Positions 60,521-64,000 of a stretch of DNA of 64,000 bases are shown piece after piece. The stretch covers positions 2,976,001 through 3,040,000 of the forward strand of contig NZ_BNEM01000001.1 in NCBI RefSeq assembly GCF_018327705.1. Direction: 5' to 3'. Both the position numbers and the translations under genes were made by a program. The stretch is from Catellatospora sp. TT07R-123 (GTDB lineage Bacteria; Actinomycetota; Actinomycetes; Mycobacteriales; Micromonosporaceae). The notes beneath the pieces were generated by a model. The model was given only the letters and a program-made list of their open reading frames with translations, did not search any database and was not told where the DNA came from. Each line of letters starts with the position of its first letter. Position 1 is the stretch's first letter.

Positions 60521-60593
60521 ACCGGCCGACTTGCCCGGCAATCGGGCACGTCAGGGCCATGAATACGCCCGATTGCCCGGCAAGTCGGCCGGT
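60521..60593. repeat. Dispersed palindrome family A, copy 4 (inverted)
   Basis: 27-bp arms with one mismatch (60521-60547, 60567-60593). Read on the minus strand it shows the same TTGCCGGGCAATCGGGC core and a loop containing GTAT. The outer bases differ from other copies but still pair. It lies between two convergent genes. Confidence 0.88.
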
Positions 60594-60614
60594 GATGCGG
60601 CGGGGCGCGGCCGG

Positions 60615-60962
60615 TTATGCGGGGGGCAGGACGCGGAACTCGTTGCCCTCGGGGTCGGCCAGGACGGTCCAGGGGGTGTGGGCGGCGGCGGCCGACACGT
60701 GGCGGGCGCCCATGTCGACCAGGCGTTCGATGTCGGCGGCCAGGTCGTCGCAGGCCAGTTCGAGCTGGAGGCTGTTGCGCCCGGCGCGTGCGGGCGCCGC
60801 CCGCACGAACAGCATGCCGGGGTATGACCCCTCGTCGCGTGCGATGGCCACCACGTCGGGCCGCTCCTCCAGGATGCGGAAGTGGAGCACCTCCGCCCAC
60901 CAGCGGGCCAGCCGCGCCGGGTCCCCGGCGTCCACTGCGGTGCCATGCCAGTGCAGCCCCAT
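60615..60962 (-). CDS. VOC/glyoxalase-like domain protein
   Basis: A 115-aa single VOC domain made of two beta-alpha-beta-beta-beta units (VDAGDPARLARWWAEVLHF and LACDDLAADIERLVDMGARHV...VLADPEGNEFRVL). The family includes lyases, dioxygenases and antibiotic-binding proteins. Metal ligands are incomplete, so a binding role is possible. AGGAGG precedes the ATG. Confidence 0.87.
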   Translation of the reverse strand: MGLHWHGTAVDAGDPARLARWWAEVLHFRILEERPDVVAIARDEGSYPGMLFVRAAPARAGRNSLQLELACDDLAADIERLVDMGARHVSAAAAHTPWTVLADPEGNEFRVLPPA

Positions 60963-61054
60963 CGCCGCCTCCTGCCGGTGTGGACAGAGTGCGGCCAGCG
61001 TACGCCCCGAATGCCCGATCTGCTACAGGTGGCGCCGGCCGACGTGAAACTCCG

Positions 61055-63682
<2,628 letters not shown>

Positions 63683-63927
63683 CGAGATCCTCCAGCATCA
63701 TGGGCGGCGCTGCCACCACGACCAGTCTTGCGCGGGACCTTAACGCCGGGTCAGGAAACGTAGGAGGAGCTCGTGACCAGAGGCACAGCAGGGACAGGTG
63801 CGCCGTTCATCCGGTTTTGCGGGAGCGTTCCCATGCGCACGACCGCGCACGGCGCGCGCCGCCCGCGCCCGCCCCGGACATTCACCGTCATGTGTGAACG
63901 GGGCAGCCACGGCGCACTACGGGTTGG

Positions 63928-63939
63928 TAGCGTCCGAGC
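63928..63939 (+). promoter_or_regulatory. -10 element for the right-edge gene
   Basis: TAGCGT (63928-63933) ends six bases before the ATG at 63940, and there is no ribosome site between them. This is another probable leaderless arrangement. Confidence 0.4.
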
Positions 63940-64000
63940 ATGCACCCGTTCGGTCCAGAAGCGACCCGCGAGCCCCATTCCGTCTACGCCCGGCTGCGCG
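63940..64000 (+). CDS. Start of a probable cytochrome P450, truncated by window end
   Basis: The first 20 codons read MHPFGPEATREPHSVYAR and continue past the window. The pattern (x-PF-x-P-E...DP/EPHxVYARLR) is the usual N-terminal stretch of bacterial cytochromes P450. Too little is visible to be firm. Confidence 0.4.
   Translation, partial: MHPFGPEATREPHSVYARLR

Overview
The window is very GC-rich with strongly biased third codon positions. It carries twin-arginine and lipoprotein secreted enzymes, a CGNR regulator, roadblock proteins, a DnaG/dGTPase/PPDK housekeeping segment and probable leaderless starts. Together these point to a filamentous actinomycete, most likely of the Micromonosporaceae; the family is inference.

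Layout. 1-5.6 kb: a Tat-exported multicopper oxidase, a small membrane protein divergent from a CGNR zinc-finger regulator, and a four-gene roadblock/DUF4388 operon. 5.8-14.3 kb: secreted carbohydrate-active proteins (GH87-like beta-helix enzyme, GH3 lipoprotein), a DUF899 protein, and a NAGPA-domain/metallophosphoesterase gene split by an apparent 1-nt frameshift. 14.3-17.7 kb: a split RibD-like reductase/deaminase pair, an ECF sigma/anti-sigma pair and a TPR/Sel1 protein. 17.8-20.2 kb: a protein joining a uracil-DNA-glycosylase-like domain to an R-S-E ADP-ribosyltransferase, divergent from a macrodomain protein; this is the strongest candidate for an undescribed NAD-dependent system. 20.3-22.0 kb: a hemerythrin protein and a HEAT-like protein.

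22.0-39.9 kb is an extracellular contractile injection system (eCIS). In order it has a membrane NEW3-like protein, DUF4255 cap protein, AAA+ ATPase, DUF4157 protein, sheath, tube, a small Zn-motif protein, a 48-aa DUF6760 protein, a 992-aa low-complexity protein, a second tube protein, LysM baseplate hub, VgrG/gp5-like spike, PAAR-like tip, gp25 wedge, baseplate J, tail protein I and a zinc-ribbon membrane protein. No classical tape measure or toxin payload is recognisable.

40.1-42.3 kb holds a secreted ricin-lectin/GH55-like enzyme. Its promoter carries the same GAGAGCGCTCTC palindrome as the GH16 glucanase at 59-60.4 kb, so both are probably under one LacI-family repressor. 43.2-50.7 kb is an island-like segment: type I restriction-modification (hsdR, hsdS, hsdM), a 5'-truncated serine-recombinase remnant, and a partial copy of the 3' half of the adjacent CAT-anticodon tRNA. 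50.9-63.7 kb is mostly core: tRNA-Asn, a YtxH-like protein, an EboE-like TIM-barrel protein, an ABC-2 exporter, dnaG, dgt, GH16, a VOC protein and ppdK. A probable cytochrome P450 begins at the right edge.

Several families of 50-75 bp palindromes are scattered between genes. One has four copies with compensatory stem changes. Another has one copy in non-coding DNA and one copy read through inside the 992-aa eCIS gene.
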